Assembly (NCBI GenBank): GCA_900556405.1
Contig: USPB01000094.1
Coordinates: forward strand, 1-7,585
DNA length: 7,585 bases
From: an uncultured Actinomyces sp.
GTDB lineage: Bacteria > Actinomycetota > Actinomycetes > Actinomycetales > Actinomycetaceae
Direction: 5' to 3'
The notes under the pieces are model-generated. The model was not told where the DNA came from. It made no database searches and saw only the letters and a program-made list of their open reading frames with translations. Shown piece by piece: positions 7,579 through 7,585 of this stretch (positions within the stretch are counted from its first letter, which is position 1; the number at the start of each line of letters is the position of its first letter). Made by a program: the position numbers and the translations under genes.

Positions 7579-7585
7579 TTTGCGT

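Overview
The window comes from a GC-rich chromosome of a high-GC Gram-positive (Actinobacteria). The strongest lineage clues are a type I (multi-domain) fatty acid synthase and an acyl-CoA carboxylase whose alpha subunit fuses biotin carboxylase to the biotin carrier domain. Together with an EttA-type ABC-F gene they suggest a mycolate-free group such as Actinomycetaceae (Actinomyces/Schaalia) or Bifidobacteriaceae. That placement is inferred from family knowledge and was not tested by a search.

Layout: four genes on the minus strand, transcribed right to left from about 5577, form one tight operon: birA (5577-4693, biotin-protein ligase), accA-type alpha subunit (4706-2913), accD-type beta subunit (2916-1360) and the first 438 codons of fas (1315 to the left edge, continuing outside). 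Junctions are a 14-bp overlap, a 4-bp ATGA overlap and a 44-bp gap. A 318-bp divergent intergenic region (5578-5895) holds an AT-rich island, several short repeats and the likely promoters for both directions. On the plus strand, ettA (5896-7578) encodes a complete EttA-type translation factor; only 7 bases follow its stop.

How the genes work together: BirA should biotinylate Lys557 of the alpha subunit. The alpha subunit carboxylates that biotin using ATP and bicarbonate. The beta subunit passes the carboxyl group to acetyl-CoA, giving malonyl-CoA, and FAS-I consumes malonyl-CoA to build fatty acids. The operon is thus a self-contained route from apo-carrier protein to acyl chains. The beta subunit has Ile (I407), not Asp, at the position known to set acyl-CoA preference, which fits an acetyl-CoA carboxylase role. 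ettA is functionally separate (ATP/ADP-sensitive gating of early translation elongation).

I see no mobile element, CRISPR array, RNA gene or defence system. The coding content is ordinary core metabolism. The less-explained material is in the intergenic region: a GTAAC-N6-GTAAC direct repeat, a duplicated AAATCA/CTACGCAT element with a 10-bp palindrome, and nested inverted repeats with tiny ORFs ahead of ettA.
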